Of a stretch of DNA of 64,000 nucleotides, positions 1-8,022 are shown piece by piece. The notes below the pieces were generated by a model. That model worked only from the letters and a program-made list of their open reading frames with translations. It was not told the DNA's origin and searched no databases. Position numbers and translations under genes: made by a program. Position 1 is the stretch's first letter, and each line of letters opens with the position of its first letter. This stretch comes from DASZBX01 sp035943635 (GTDB lineage: Bacteria; Actinomycetota; Actinomycetes; Streptomycetales; Catenulisporaceae): contig DASZBX010000105.1 of NCBI GenBank assembly GCA_035943635.1, forward strand, positions 186,001 to 250,000, written 5' to 3'.

Positions 1-202
1 GCCGGGGCCGCGGAACCGCCGAGCCCGGCCGACGTCGACGCCCTGGATGCAGTCGTCGGTACTGCGCAACGGCATGACGCTAGACCCGGGCGAAGGAAAA
101 GAAGTGGTAAAAACACAGCTTGTAACACGAGTGCGACCTATGCGAATCCAGAACGTGACCGTGGCGTCGCGACCTGTCAGTGCAGAGCCGGCGCCCGAAC
201 CC
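1..202. other. Window edge, no gene assigned
   Basis: Short open frames exist on both strands, including a possible minus-strand start at 75 running off the left edge, but none has a convincing ribosome binding site or a recognisable product. The stretch around 95-130 is A-rich for this genome, which suggests an intergenic or promoter region. I see nothing else in it. Confidence 0.3.
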
Positions 203-892
203 TCACCGCCCGGGGGTGGCCAGGCCGGATTCGTAGGCGTAGACGACCGCGTGAATGCGGTCTCTGAGGTGCAGCTTCGCCAGGACGTTGCTGACGTGGG
301 TCTTGACCGTGTGTTCGCTCACGACGAAGGCGGCGGCGATCTCGGCGTTGGACTTGCCCTGCGCCAGCAGTACCAGGGTCTCGCGTTCGCGGACGGTGAG
401 CTGGGCCAGCGCGGCGGCCTGGGCCTGGGCGGGGGTCTGGCCGGGCTGCGCGCCGGGGCCGGGCAGCGGGCGCTGCGCGGCGAACTCGGCGATCATGCGC
501 CGGGTGACGCTGGGCGCGAGCAGGGCCTCGCCGCCGGCGACCACCCGGACGGCGTGGATCAGGTCGTCGCGGCGCAGGTCCTTGAGCAGGAAGCCGCTGG
601 CGCCGGCGCGCAGGGCGGCGTAGACGTAGTCGTCGAGGTCGAAAGTGGTCAGCATGATCACCCGGCAGTCGGTGTCGGCGCAGATCGCCCCGGCGGCGGC
701 CAGGCCGTCCAGGACGGGCATCCGGACGTCCAGCAGCGCCACATCGGCTTTCTGCGCCTTGACCGCGTCGATCGCCTGCCGGCCGTTCTCGGCCTCGGCG
801 ACCACCTCGATGTCCGGCTGGGCGTCCAGGATCATCGCGAAGCCGGCCCGGACCAGCTCCTGATCGTCGGCGACGACGATGCGTATGGGCAC
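203..892 (-). CDS. NarL/FixJ-family response regulator
   Basis: A two-domain response regulator of about 229 residues. The N-terminal receiver starts PIRIVVADDQELVRAGF, carries the acidic pair DD, the phospho-acceptor aspartate in ALLDVRMP and the conserved lysine in FLLKD. A C-terminal LuxR-type helix-turn-helix follows, with LTVRERETLVLLAQGKSNAEI and HTVKTHVSNVLAKL. The GTG at 892 is chosen because it opens exactly at the receiver and has a GGGAGAGAGG ribosome site just upstream; the longer open frame through this region is antisense noise. It lies 68 bases downstream of the histidine kinase on the same strand, so the two form a cognate pair. The target genes are unknown, and no transporter is adjacent inside the window. 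Confidence 0.93.
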   Translation of the reverse strand: MPIRIVVADDQELVRAGFAMILDAQPDIEVVAEAENGRQAIDAVKAQKADVALLDVRMPVLDGLAAAGAICADTDCRVIMLTTFDLDDYVYAALRAGASGFLLKDLRRDDLIHAVRVVAGGEALLAPSVTRRMIAEFAAQRPLPGPGAQPGQTPAQAQAAALAQLTVRERETLVLLAQGKSNAEIAAAFVVSEHTVKTHVSNVLAKLHLRDRIHAVVYAYESGLATPGR

Positions 893-960
893 GAATGCCT
901 CTCTCCCGTGGTTGATGCAGTGATGACGCGACGCGACGCGCCGCGGCAGGCGCGGCCGAG

Positions 961-2166
961 TCAGCGGCCAGCGAATGGTATCAATGCCGTGACCGCGTAG
1001 CCCCCGCCGTCGCGGCCCGGACCGCTGGTCACCTCGCCCCCGCAGGCTGAGATGCGTTCCCTGATGCCGATCAGGCCCCGGCCCGCGCCGGGCAGGCCGG
1101 AGACCGGCGAGGTGCCGACCGATGCCGAGGCGGCAAGGCCGGGGCTCAGGCCGAGGCCGTCGTCTTCGACCCGGACCGTGAGGCGTTCCGCACCCCAGCT
1201 CAACCGCACCTCGCTGCGGCAGGCGCGGGCGTGCTTGACCGTGTTGGTCAGCGACTCCTGCACGGTCCGGTACACGGCCATCTCCACATCCGCCGGCAGC
1301 GGCCGCTGCTCGCCCTCGGTGACCAGGTGGACGTCGAGCCCCGTCGCCCGCACGGACTCCAGCAGCTTGGGCAAGGCGTCGATGGTCGGCTGCGGGGACA
1401 GGGCGAGGGTGTCGTCCTCGCGCAGAACCCCGAGCATGCGGCGCAGCTGGACCAGCGCGTCCCGGCCCGCGTCGGCGATCGCCTCGAACGCCTGCTCCGC
1501 CTTCTCCGGCGCGGAACGCACCACCACCGGCCCGGCTTCGGCCTGCACCACCATCACGCTGACCGAGTGGGCCAGGACGTCGTGCATGTCGCGGGCGATC
1601 CGGGCCCGTTCCTCGGCGCTGGCCTCGGCGACCCGGGCGGCCGCGCTCTCCTGTTCCGTGCGCATCTGCTCGGCGAACAGCTGTGCGTACATCCGCTGCT
1701 GGTGCGCGAGCCGTCCGACCGCGAGCGCGAAGCTGTAGGTGATCCCGTTCAGCAGGGCGCTCTCGGAGGAGTGCACGGCCAGGAACGTGCCGGCGATCGT
1801 GGTCACCGCCGCGATCCGCATCTGCCAGCGTTTGCCCAGGTAGGCGACGGTCGCAATGGCGACCAGCAGGCCGATCGGGGCGCCGGAGAACGGCGAGTGG
1901 GTCGCGGCGGTGTGCGCGGCGAAGGTGTAAGTCAGCGAGATCAGGCCGACGGCCACGAACACCGTGAACGGGAACCGCCGGCGCCAGAACAGCGGGATGC
2001 CCGCGGCGACCGGGAACAGGTACACCCACCAGGCCCAGGAGGTGTTCAGGTCCTGGGCTGCGGACCGGGCGTTCCAGATCTGGGTGTAGATCGCGGTGAG
2101 CATGATCAGCGTGTCGAGCACGACCGGCGGTGTGCGGCGGACCAGGAAATCGATCGGGTCTCTCAA
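961..2166 (-). CDS. Sensor histidine kinase (HisKA_3, DesK/NarX type)
   Basis: A 401-residue membrane kinase. The first about 150 residues contain several hydrophobic segments (around 15-35, 45-75, 80-140), the usual sensor module of this class with little extracellular sequence. The dimerisation/phosphoacceptor box is ERARIARDMHDVLAHSVS with the active histidine. The ATPase domain shows VQESLTNTVKHA (N box) and a glycine motif GRGLIGIRERI. It is cotranscribed with the NarL-type response regulator downstream. Kinases of this type autophosphorylate on His and pass the phosphate to the receiver aspartate of the partner. The signal sensed cannot be read from the sequence. Confidence 0.92.
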   Translation of the reverse strand: MRDPIDFLVRRTPPVVLDTLIMLTAIYTQIWNARSAAQDLNTSWAWWVYLFPVAAGIPLFWRRRFPFTVFVAVGLISLTYTFAAHTAATHSPFSGAPIGLLVAIATVAYLGKRWQMRIAAVTTIAGTFLAVHSSESALLNGITYSFALAVGRLAHQQRMYAQLFAEQMRTEQESAAARVAEASAEERARIARDMHDVLAHSVSVMVVQAEAGPVVVRSAPEKAEQAFEAIADAGRDALVQLRRMLGVLREDDTLALSPQPTIDALPKLLESVRATGLDVHLVTEGEQRPLPADVEMAVYRTVQESLTNTVKHARACRSEVRLSWGAERLTVRVEDDGLGLSPGLAASASVGTSPVSGLPGAGRGLIGIRERISACGGEVTSGPGRDGGGYAVTALIPFAGR

Positions 2167-2275
2167 CGGCGGCGGCTCTCCAACGCGGCGGGACGGGTCA
2201 CCCCATTGTCACGGCCGGCCGCCCGGCTTCCCTCCCTCGGAAGGGGGAGATCGGGCCGGGCATGGGCGGCCGGGT

Positions 2276-3301
2276 TCAGCCGAGTTTCTCCACGGCCAGG
2301 ACGCTCAGCTCGATCGGGGTGCCGAACGCCTTGCCGCAGGACTCGGCCCGGGGCTCCGCGGCCGCGCGCTGCGCGACGGAGACCCGGTACGCGACCGTGT
2401 GCGCGGTCAGGCCCACGTCCCAGGTGTCGTCGCCGGTCTGCCGCTCGCCGGTCACCAGCACCGCGTCGGCGGCGAACTCCTGGAGTTCGTCCCGCAACGC
2501 CAGCTCGGCGGCCTGGCCGCGTTGGTTCCACGTGGATCGGCCGCGGCACAGCCGGGTGAGCACGCGTCCGTGCCGGGCCGCCGCCACTGCCTCGGCGCCG
2601 CTCGCCGCGTCCAGACGGCCGTAGGTGTAGCCGGTGGGCAGGACCAGGGCGGTCGGCGCGAACCGGTGGCCGCCCAGGTGGTCGCACTCCCACACGTCCA
2701 CACTGTCCGCCCCGGCCGACGCCATGAGCTCGGCCAGATCGAGGGACAGTGCGCGGCCCAGCAGGGCGCAGCAGCGGTCGCGTTTGCCGTTCGTGCAGAC
2801 CAGGAGGACGGGGACCGGCTCCGGAACGGCGGCCGAGAGCAGGCCGCCGGCCGTCCAGTCTCCGGCGGCCAGTGCGGCGAGGTCCAGATCGAGGAGCTGG
2901 TGCGGGTCGGTGATGGTCAGGCTGCGCAGGGCGGTGCGGCCCGGGGCGGTGTCGGCGAGGAGTACCCGCCGGTCGCGTGCGGGAGCGCTTGCGGTGTCTG
3001 TGTCTGTGTCTGGGTCTGCGCTTGCGGTGTCTGGTTCTGCGTCCGGGGTCAGCGCGTGGCGGCCCGGGCGGCGGATCAGGGCGATCCGGACCCCGGCCGC
3101 CGCGGCCCGGCGTTCCAGCTCCTGGCCGAGGTGAACGTCCAGATGCGACTCGGTCAGCGCGCGTTTGCCCCACGGGCCGGGCTGTTCGATCGCGAGCCAG
3201 GCCACGGCCTGCGCGCCGGTTCCGGCCAGCGGCTCGGCCAATCGGACGGACGAGGCGGAGCAGCTCGCGGGCTCAGGATGCGGGTGACGTGTCGTCGCCA
3301 T
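2276..3301 (-). CDS. Sucrase/ferredoxin-like [2Fe-2S] protein
   Basis: A 341-residue protein of the sucrase/ferredoxin-like (Apd1/Aim32-related) family, thioredoxin-fold proteins that hold a [2Fe-2S] cluster. The C-terminal domain shows LVCTNGKRDRCCALLG, which gives a C-x8-C pair, followed by WECDHLGGHRFAPTA with an H-x3-H pair. That Cys/Cys plus His/His arrangement is the bis-histidine cluster signature of Apd1-type proteins. The middle holds an acidic Asp/Thr-rich linker (about residues 87-105) encoded by slipped copies of a short repeat near 2990-3045, so it is probably variable in length. It stands alone, divergent from the next gene. Its redox role is inferred from the family; no substrate is known. 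Confidence 0.85.
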   Translation of the reverse strand: MATTRHPHPEPASCSASSVRLAEPLAGTGAQAVAWLAIEQPGPWGKRALTESHLDVHLGQELERRAAAAGVRIALIRRPGRHALTPDAEPDTASADPDTDTDTASAPARDRRVLLADTAPGRTALRSLTITDPHQLLDLDLAALAAGDWTAGGLLSAAVPEPVPVLLVCTNGKRDRCCALLGRALSLDLAELMASAGADSVDVWECDHLGGHRFAPTALVLPTGYTYGRLDAASGAEAVAAARHGRVLTRLCRGRSTWNQRGQAAELALRDELQEFAADAVLVTGERQTGDDTWDVGLTAHTVAYRVSVAQRAAAEPRAESCGKAFGTPIELSVLAVEKLG

Positions 3302-3442
3302 GGCGACACTCTAGCGGGTGATCGTTACGCTCACCCGAACAGGCGAATCATGGGTGCCCCCGGTCAACCGTCCGGCGCATGATGGAGGGGCAACCGGCCA
3401 GTACCTGCGCTGGTCGCTGCGGCAGCAGTGCGGAGGCTTCCG

Positions 3443-4273
3443 ATGGACGCCGAGAAGATCAGTCCCGAGTATTCCGGGAGCGCCGCGGGTTCTGCGGGCT
3501 CTCCACGTCCAGCCGACACCGGCAGCGGCTCGGCCGGGGAGCCTTTCAGCATGGACCCGGTGCACCCGGACCTGCTGCGCCCGGACGTGAACGCGGACGC
3601 CGCCGCCGCGCTGGCGGCCGAGTTCCGCCGGGCCCGGTCCGCCGAGGAGCGCCCGGCCCACCGCCGCCGCACCCAGCTCGCCGAGCGCCGGCCGCGGGCC
3701 ACCGACCTCGGATTTCCGGCCGTGCTGGAGCACGAGGTGGTCGGGATCGAGATCGGCGCGGCGCCCCGGCCGATCATCGTGCACCGCTGGGTCGACGGCC
3801 GGCCGCGGGCCTTCCCGATGCGCCCGCTGCACGCCGTGGTCTGGGCCCGGGCCGGCCGGGTCACCCTGATCGGCGACGACGACGTCACCCACCGGCTGAC
3901 CCTGCTGGCCCCGGACGAGCACGGCGCGCACCGGATCGGCGAGCACTGGCCGCTGAACGAGCCGGAGAACCGGGCCAAGCGGGTGGCCGCGGCGACCCTG
4001 CGCGACGTCGGGGAGGTGCTGATCTTCCCGGTCTGGCTGGCCCGGACCGCGCACCTCAGCGCCGAGCGCAACGCGATGACGAAGCGCTTCCTGCGCGACC
4101 TGGCCGCGGCCAGCCCGGACACCGTGATCCAGCACAACCAGACCTTCGGCACCCCGGCGCCCACCCCCGGCCAGGTGCCGCCGTTCGAGCACCGCGGGCT
4201 GCTCGGGCACGAGGGCTACCCGAAGGAGATGGCGATGGACGAGCGGATGCGGGCCGGGGAGAAGGAGGACTGA
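3443..4273 (+). CDS. Conserved-looking protein of unknown function
   Basis: An open frame of 276 residues with normal actinomycete codon use. I do not recognise the family. The first about 35 residues are Ser/Gly/Pro-rich and probably disordered. The rest is mixed, without membrane segments or signal peptide, and contains stretches such as PIIVHRWVDGRPRAFPMRP, TLIGDDDVTHRLTLL and EVLIFPVWLARTAHLSAERNAM. The ATG at 3443 is preferred because a GGAGG lies six bases upstream; a GTG at 3428 and an ATG around 3551 are alternatives. The upstream neighbour is divergent and the downstream neighbour is a decayed lectin gene on the other strand, so it appears monocistronic. Confidence 0.7.
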   Translation: MDAEKISPEYSGSAAGSAGSPRPADTGSGSAGEPFSMDPVHPDLLRPDVNADAAAALAAEFRRARSAEERPAHRRRTQLAERRPRATDLGFPAVLEHEVVGIEIGAAPRPIIVHRWVDGRPRAFPMRPLHAVVWARAGRVTLIGDDDVTHRLTLLAPDEHGAHRIGEHWPLNEPENRAKRVAAATLRDVGEVLIFPVWLARTAHLSAERNAMTKRFLRDLAAASPDTVIQHNQTFGTPAPTPGQVPPFEHRGLLGHEGYPKEMAMDERMRAGEKED

Positions 4274-4276
4274 GGC

Positions 4277-4475
4277 CTACTGCAGGTTCCAGGTCTGGTT
4301 CGAGCCGCCGTTGCCGGGCCACTGGATGATGGCGCCGCCGGCCGAGGTCGAGTTGCCGGAGACGTCGATCACCTGGCCGCTCTCCAGACTGGTCAGCTCT
4401 TAACTCTTGTCGGTGCTGGAGGTGTACGAGCCGACGTCCGCCTGGGCAGCCCATGCCCGGGCGGATGTTCTCTTG
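4277..4475 (-). pseudogene. Remnant of a secreted ricin-type lectin gene
   Basis: Reading the minus strand from about 4475 to the TAG at 4277-4279 gives a basic patch, ARAWAAQADVG (like the end of a signal peptide), then SYTSSTDKS, an in-frame TAA near 4402, and ESGQVIDVSGNSTS followed by WPGNGGSNQTWNLQ and stop. The last part is the typical end of a ricin B (beta-trefoil) carbohydrate-binding repeat with its QxW motif. There is no usable start and the hydrophobic core of the signal peptide is missing. This is therefore a deletion derivative of an extracellular lectin or glycosidase gene, also inactivated by a nonsense codon where related proteins usually have a tyrosine. Confidence 0.75.
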
Positions 4476-4534
4476 CGTTTGTTTGCGTCGCTTTACCTCG
4501 CGGCCGAACGGCTGCTGTGCCGGGCCGCGTCCGC

Positions 4535-7048
4535 TCAGGCCAGCAGGGCCCGGGCGGTCAGCGCGCGGGCCAGGTCGTCGCGCTGCTCCAGGACCAGGCG
4601 GCGCAGCGCGGGCGCGTGCTCCCCGGCCAGCCAGTGGTCGGCCCGGTCCAGCGTGCCGCGGTCCACCAGCAGGTGCGGGAAGCCGAGCGAGGCCACCCGG
4701 GTCGCGTTCTCGATCGTGCGCTCGGCCCAGACCGCGTCCAGCCGGGCGAAGTACGGCTCGACGAACGGCGGCAGCAGCTCCCGCTGGTCCGCCCGGGACA
4801 TCCCGCCGAGCAGCTCGGCCAGCAGGTCGGTCGGCAGGTCGCCGGCGTCCACGGCCAGCCGCCAGGCCCGGGCCTTGGCCTCCGGCAGCGGGCGCGCGGC
4901 CAGCCCGGCCGTGTGGTGCAGCCGGCCGGCCGCCGACCCGTCCCGGGCCAGCTCCGCGTCCAGCTCCGCCTCGCCCGCGCGGCCCGCGCCGACCAGTGCC
5001 TTCAGGAAGGTCCAGCGCAGCTCGGTGTCCACCTCCAGCCCGGGCAGCCCGGCCCGCCCGGCCAGCAGGTCGGCCAGCAGCCCGAACTCCTCGTCGCCGA
5101 CCGCCGCCCCGGCCAGGAACCCGGCCCAGGCCAGCTGGTGGTCGGAACCCGGCTGCGCGGCCCGCAGCTCGCGCAGGGCCATCGCGGCCACCTGCCGGCC
5201 GGCCCGGCCGGACAGGTCGTCCGGCAGGTAGTAGTCCAGCGCGATCCGCACCTCCCGCTGGAGGTTCTGCACCACGCCGACCATCGACTCGGCCGGGCCG
5301 TGCCGGTCCACCAGGTCGATGAACTCGGTCGCCGGCAGCACGCCGTCCCGGGTCATGTTCCACAGCGAGGACCACAGCAGGCTGCGCGCCATCGGATCCT
5401 CGAACGAGGACAGCCGCTCGCGCAGCCAGGCCAGGTCGGCCGGGCTCAGCAGCAGCTTGCAGTACGACTGGTCGGTGTCGTTGATCAGCAGGAAGTCGCC
5501 GTCCCGGACGTGCACCGACACGGGCTCGGCGCCGAGGTCGATCCGCTGTTCGGCGACCCGGACCGGTCGGCCGTACTCGTCCGCCCGGTACGCGGCCAGC
5601 GCGATCAGGTGCGGCCGCGGGTGCCCGGCCTGGCGTACCAGCCCGTCCCGGCCGTGGCTGAGCGTGTTGACCCCGGAGGTCTCCAGCCAGGCCTTGGACC
5701 AGGCGCCCAGGTCCCGCCCCGAGGTCTCCTCCAGCGCGGCCAGCAGGTCGGCCAGGGTGGTGTTGCCGAAGGCGTGCCGCTTGAAGTAGCGGCGCAGGCC
5801 CTCCAGGAAGTTCTCCTCGCCGACGTACGCGACCAGCTGCTTGATCACCGCCGCGCCCTTGGAGTAGGTGATCCCGTCGAAGTTCAGCTTCGCGTCTTCG
5901 AGGTCGTCGATCGTGGCCACGATCGGGTGCGTGGTCGGCAGCTGGTCCTGCCGGTACGCCCACGCCTTGCGCCGGTTGGCGAAGGTGACCCAGGCGTTGG
6001 TCCAGCGGGTGGCCTTGACCGACACGTACGAGCCGAAGAACTCGGCCAGGGACTCCTTCAGCCACAGGTCGTCCCACCACTGCATGGTGACCAGGTCGCC
6101 GAACCACATGTGCGCCATCTCGTGCAGGATGGTGTTGGCCCGGCCCTCGTACGCGGCGTCGGTCACCTTCGACCGGAAGATGTAGTCCTCGGTGAAGGTG
6201 ACGCAGCCCGGGTTCTCCATCGCGCCGAGGTTGTACTCGGGCACGAACGCCTGGTCGTACTTGCCGAACGGGTACGGGTAGTCGAAGTGGTCGTGGTAGA
6301 AGTCCAGGCCGCGCTTGGTGACGTCGAAGATCTCGGTGTCGTCGAAGTACTCGGTCAGCGACTTGCGACACAGCGCGGACAGGGGGATGTAGAGCGTGGA
6401 CCCGTCCGACAACACGCGCGTGTACTCGTCCTGCGCCACGTGGTACGGCCCGGCGACGACGACCGTGATGTAGGTGGAGATCCGCTCGGTGGGGGAGAAG
6501 GTCCACCGGGCCACCCCGTCCACCACCTTCGCCCGCCGGGCCGGGGCCGCGTTGCTGGACATGTGCCAGCCGGCCGGGGCGGTGATGTCGAAGACGAACG
6601 AGGCCTTGAGGTCGGGCTGCTCGAAGTCGGCGTACAGCCGCCGCGCGTCGGCCGGCTCGAACTGGGTGTAGAGGTAAGTCTGCTGGTCGACCGGGTCGAC
6701 GAACCGGTGCAGCCCCTCGCCGGTGCGGCTGTAGGCGCACTGCGCGACCACGGTGACCACGTTGTGCGCGGCCAGCCCGTCCAGCGTGATCCGCGAGTCC
6801 CGGAACACCTCGGCCGGGTCCAGCATCCGGCCGTTGAGCTCCACCGACTCCACCGCCGGCGCGATCAGGTCGAGGAAGGTGGCGGCCCCGGGCTCGGCGC
6901 AGTCGAACTCGATCGTGCTGGCCGAACGGAACGTCCCGGCCCCGGCGTCCTTGGCGTTCCCGAGGTCCAGCGCGATCCGGTACCGCCCGACCCGGACCAG
7001 GCGTGCGCGCTCCCGGGCTTCCGCACGGGTCAGGTTCTGTCCAGCCAT
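4535..7048 (-). CDS. pepN: Aminopeptidase N (M1 family)
   Basis: An 837-residue M1 zinc metallopeptidase that removes N-terminal residues from peptides in the cytoplasm; no signal peptide is visible. The exopeptidase motif GAMENPGCVTF and the zinc site HEMAHMWFGDLVT are both intact, with the third zinc ligand glutamate expected in LWLKESLAEFFG. The C-terminal half is the ERAP1-like helical domain common to actinobacterial PepN. The length matches the family. The start at 7048 (MAGQNLTRAEARERA) matches the usual N-terminus. It stands alone between the lectin remnant and a divergent methyltransferase gene. The long plus-strand open frames over it are G+C-bias shadows. Confidence 0.96.
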   Translation of the reverse strand: MAGQNLTRAEARERARLVRVGRYRIALDLGNAKDAGAGTFRSASTIEFDCAEPGAATFLDLIAPAVESVELNGRMLDPAEVFRDSRITLDGLAAHNVVTVVAQCAYSRTGEGLHRFVDPVDQQTYLYTQFEPADARRLYADFEQPDLKASFVFDITAPAGWHMSSNAAPARRAKVVDGVARWTFSPTERISTYITVVVAGPYHVAQDEYTRVLSDGSTLYIPLSALCRKSLTEYFDDTEIFDVTKRGLDFYHDHFDYPYPFGKYDQAFVPEYNLGAMENPGCVTFTEDYIFRSKVTDAAYEGRANTILHEMAHMWFGDLVTMQWWDDLWLKESLAEFFGSYVSVKATRWTNAWVTFANRRKAWAYRQDQLPTTHPIVATIDDLEDAKLNFDGITYSKGAAVIKQLVAYVGEENFLEGLRRYFKRHAFGNTTLADLLAALEETSGRDLGAWSKAWLETSGVNTLSHGRDGLVRQAGHPRPHLIALAAYRADEYGRPVRVAEQRIDLGAEPVSVHVRDGDFLLINDTDQSYCKLLLSPADLAWLRERLSSFEDPMARSLLWSSLWNMTRDGVLPATEFIDLVDRHGPAESMVGVVQNLQREVRIALDYYLPDDLSGRAGRQVAAMALRELRAAQPGSDHQLAWAGFLAGAAVGDEEFGLLADLLAGRAGLPGLEVDTELRWTFLKALVGAGRAGEAELDAELARDGSAAGRLHHTAGLAARPLPEAKARAWRLAVDAGDLPTDLLAELLGGMSRADQRELLPPFVEPYFARLDAVWAERTIENATRVASLGFPHLLVDRGTLDRADHWLAGEHAPALRRLVLEQRDDLARALTARALLA

Positions 7049-7291
7049 CAGCCGCTCTTTTCTTCATCGCCAGTCTCGCCCGGAGCCTATCCAGTGGAGA
7101 GTTTCCCGGGAAAGCCGCGCCCATCCGCAATTATTGCCGGAATGTTGACAACTCGTGGTCGGACTATTGGGTGATGGCGGCCCGGGGGTTTGGTGCGAGT
7201 ATAGACAGGGGGCGAAGATAATGCTCAGGATGCGAATGCGGAAATCAGGACGCGGATGTGCGGTCGGGGCGCCGGGATAGAGTTGCGGATC

Positions 7292-7951
7292 GTGAGTGAA
7301 TCCGCGTACTTGCGCGCCGCCAAGACTGCTTATGACACCGTCGCTGTGGATTACGGCAGGTTCCTGCGTGAGGAGTTGGCGGCCAAGCCGGTGGATCGCG
7401 CGATGCTCGCGGCGTTCGTGGAGCAGGTCCGGGAGGCTGACGCCGGGCCGGTCGCGGACCTTGGCTGCGGTTCCGGGCGGGTGACTGCGCACCTGGCTTC
7501 GCTCGGGCTGGACGTCTTCGGCGTGGACCTGTCGCCGCAGATGGTGGCCGTGGCCCGTGAGACGTATCCGGGCCTGCGGTTCGAGGAGGGGACGATGACA
7601 GCCCTGGACCTGGCCGCTGGGTCACTGGGCGGCGTGGTGTCGTGGTACTCGATCGTGCACACGCCGCCGGAAGTGCTGCCGACGGTGTTCGCGGAGTTCA
7701 GCCGGGTGCTTGCTCCCGGCGGCCACCTCCTGCTCGGCTTCAAAGCGGGCGACAAGCTGAAGCATCTGAGCAACGCCTACGGCCACGACCTGTCGCTCGA
7801 CGTCTACTGGATGCAGCCCGACCGGATCGCCGACCTGCTTGCCGAGGCGGGGATCGTCGTGCACGCCAGGCTGGTGCGGGAGCCGGACCGGATGGAGCGG
7901 CCGAGGCACGGACCGCAGGCGTTCTTCCTCGGCCACAAGGCGCAGGCTTAG
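7292..7951 (+). CDS. Class I SAM-dependent methyltransferase
   Basis: A 219-residue Rossmann-fold methyltransferase (Methyltransf_11/25 type). Motif I is VADLGCGSGRVTAHLA, motif II is the acidic end FGVDLSPQM, and the post-I region is EEGTMTALDLAAGSLGG. The GTG at 7292 (MSESAYLRAAKTAYDTVAV) is chosen because it aligns with the start of the paralogue at 44373-45020; the upstream ATG would add an unrelated dozen residues. The two proteins match along their length (AAYDTxAVxY, VTAHLAxLGLxxFGxDLSPxM, GSMTALD/GTMTALD, VIHTPP/IVHTPP, VLAPGGHLL), so they are true paralogues. The methyl acceptor is unknown. The gene ends just before a strong bidirectional hairpin. Confidence 0.88.
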   Translation: MSESAYLRAAKTAYDTVAVDYGRFLREELAAKPVDRAMLAAFVEQVREADAGPVADLGCGSGRVTAHLASLGLDVFGVDLSPQMVAVARETYPGLRFEEGTMTALDLAAGSLGGVVSWYSIVHTPPEVLPTVFAEFSRVLAPGGHLLLGFKAGDKLKHLSNAYGHDLSLDVYWMQPDRIADLLAEAGIVVHARLVREPDRMERPRHGPQAFFLGHKAQA

Positions 7952-7966
7952 GAGTCCGCAGCGAAA

Positions 7967-8011
7967 GGCCCCGCTCCCGGCGGGGGACGACTGCCGTCGG
8001 GAGCGGGGGCC
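7967..8011. terminator. Bidirectional terminator hairpin
   Basis: Thirteen-base arms, GGCCCCGCTCCCG at 7967-7979 and CGGGAGCGGGGGCC at 7998-8011, pair with one bulged G. The hairpin sits between two genes that converge, so it can serve both. It also marks the left end of the accessory block. Confidence 0.8.
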
Positions 8012-8022
8012 GGGCTGCTGCG

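Noticed and set aside
203..2029. A 608-residue minus-strand frame across the kinase gene and the regulator
   Set aside because: Only its end encodes the response regulator; the first part is the kinase gene read in the wrong frame, rich in Arg/Pro/Gly.
4517..7174. An 885-residue plus-strand frame opposite pepN
   Set aside because: G+C-bias shadow of pepN: Arg/Gly/Val/Gln-rich with no domain, while pepN has all its motifs.
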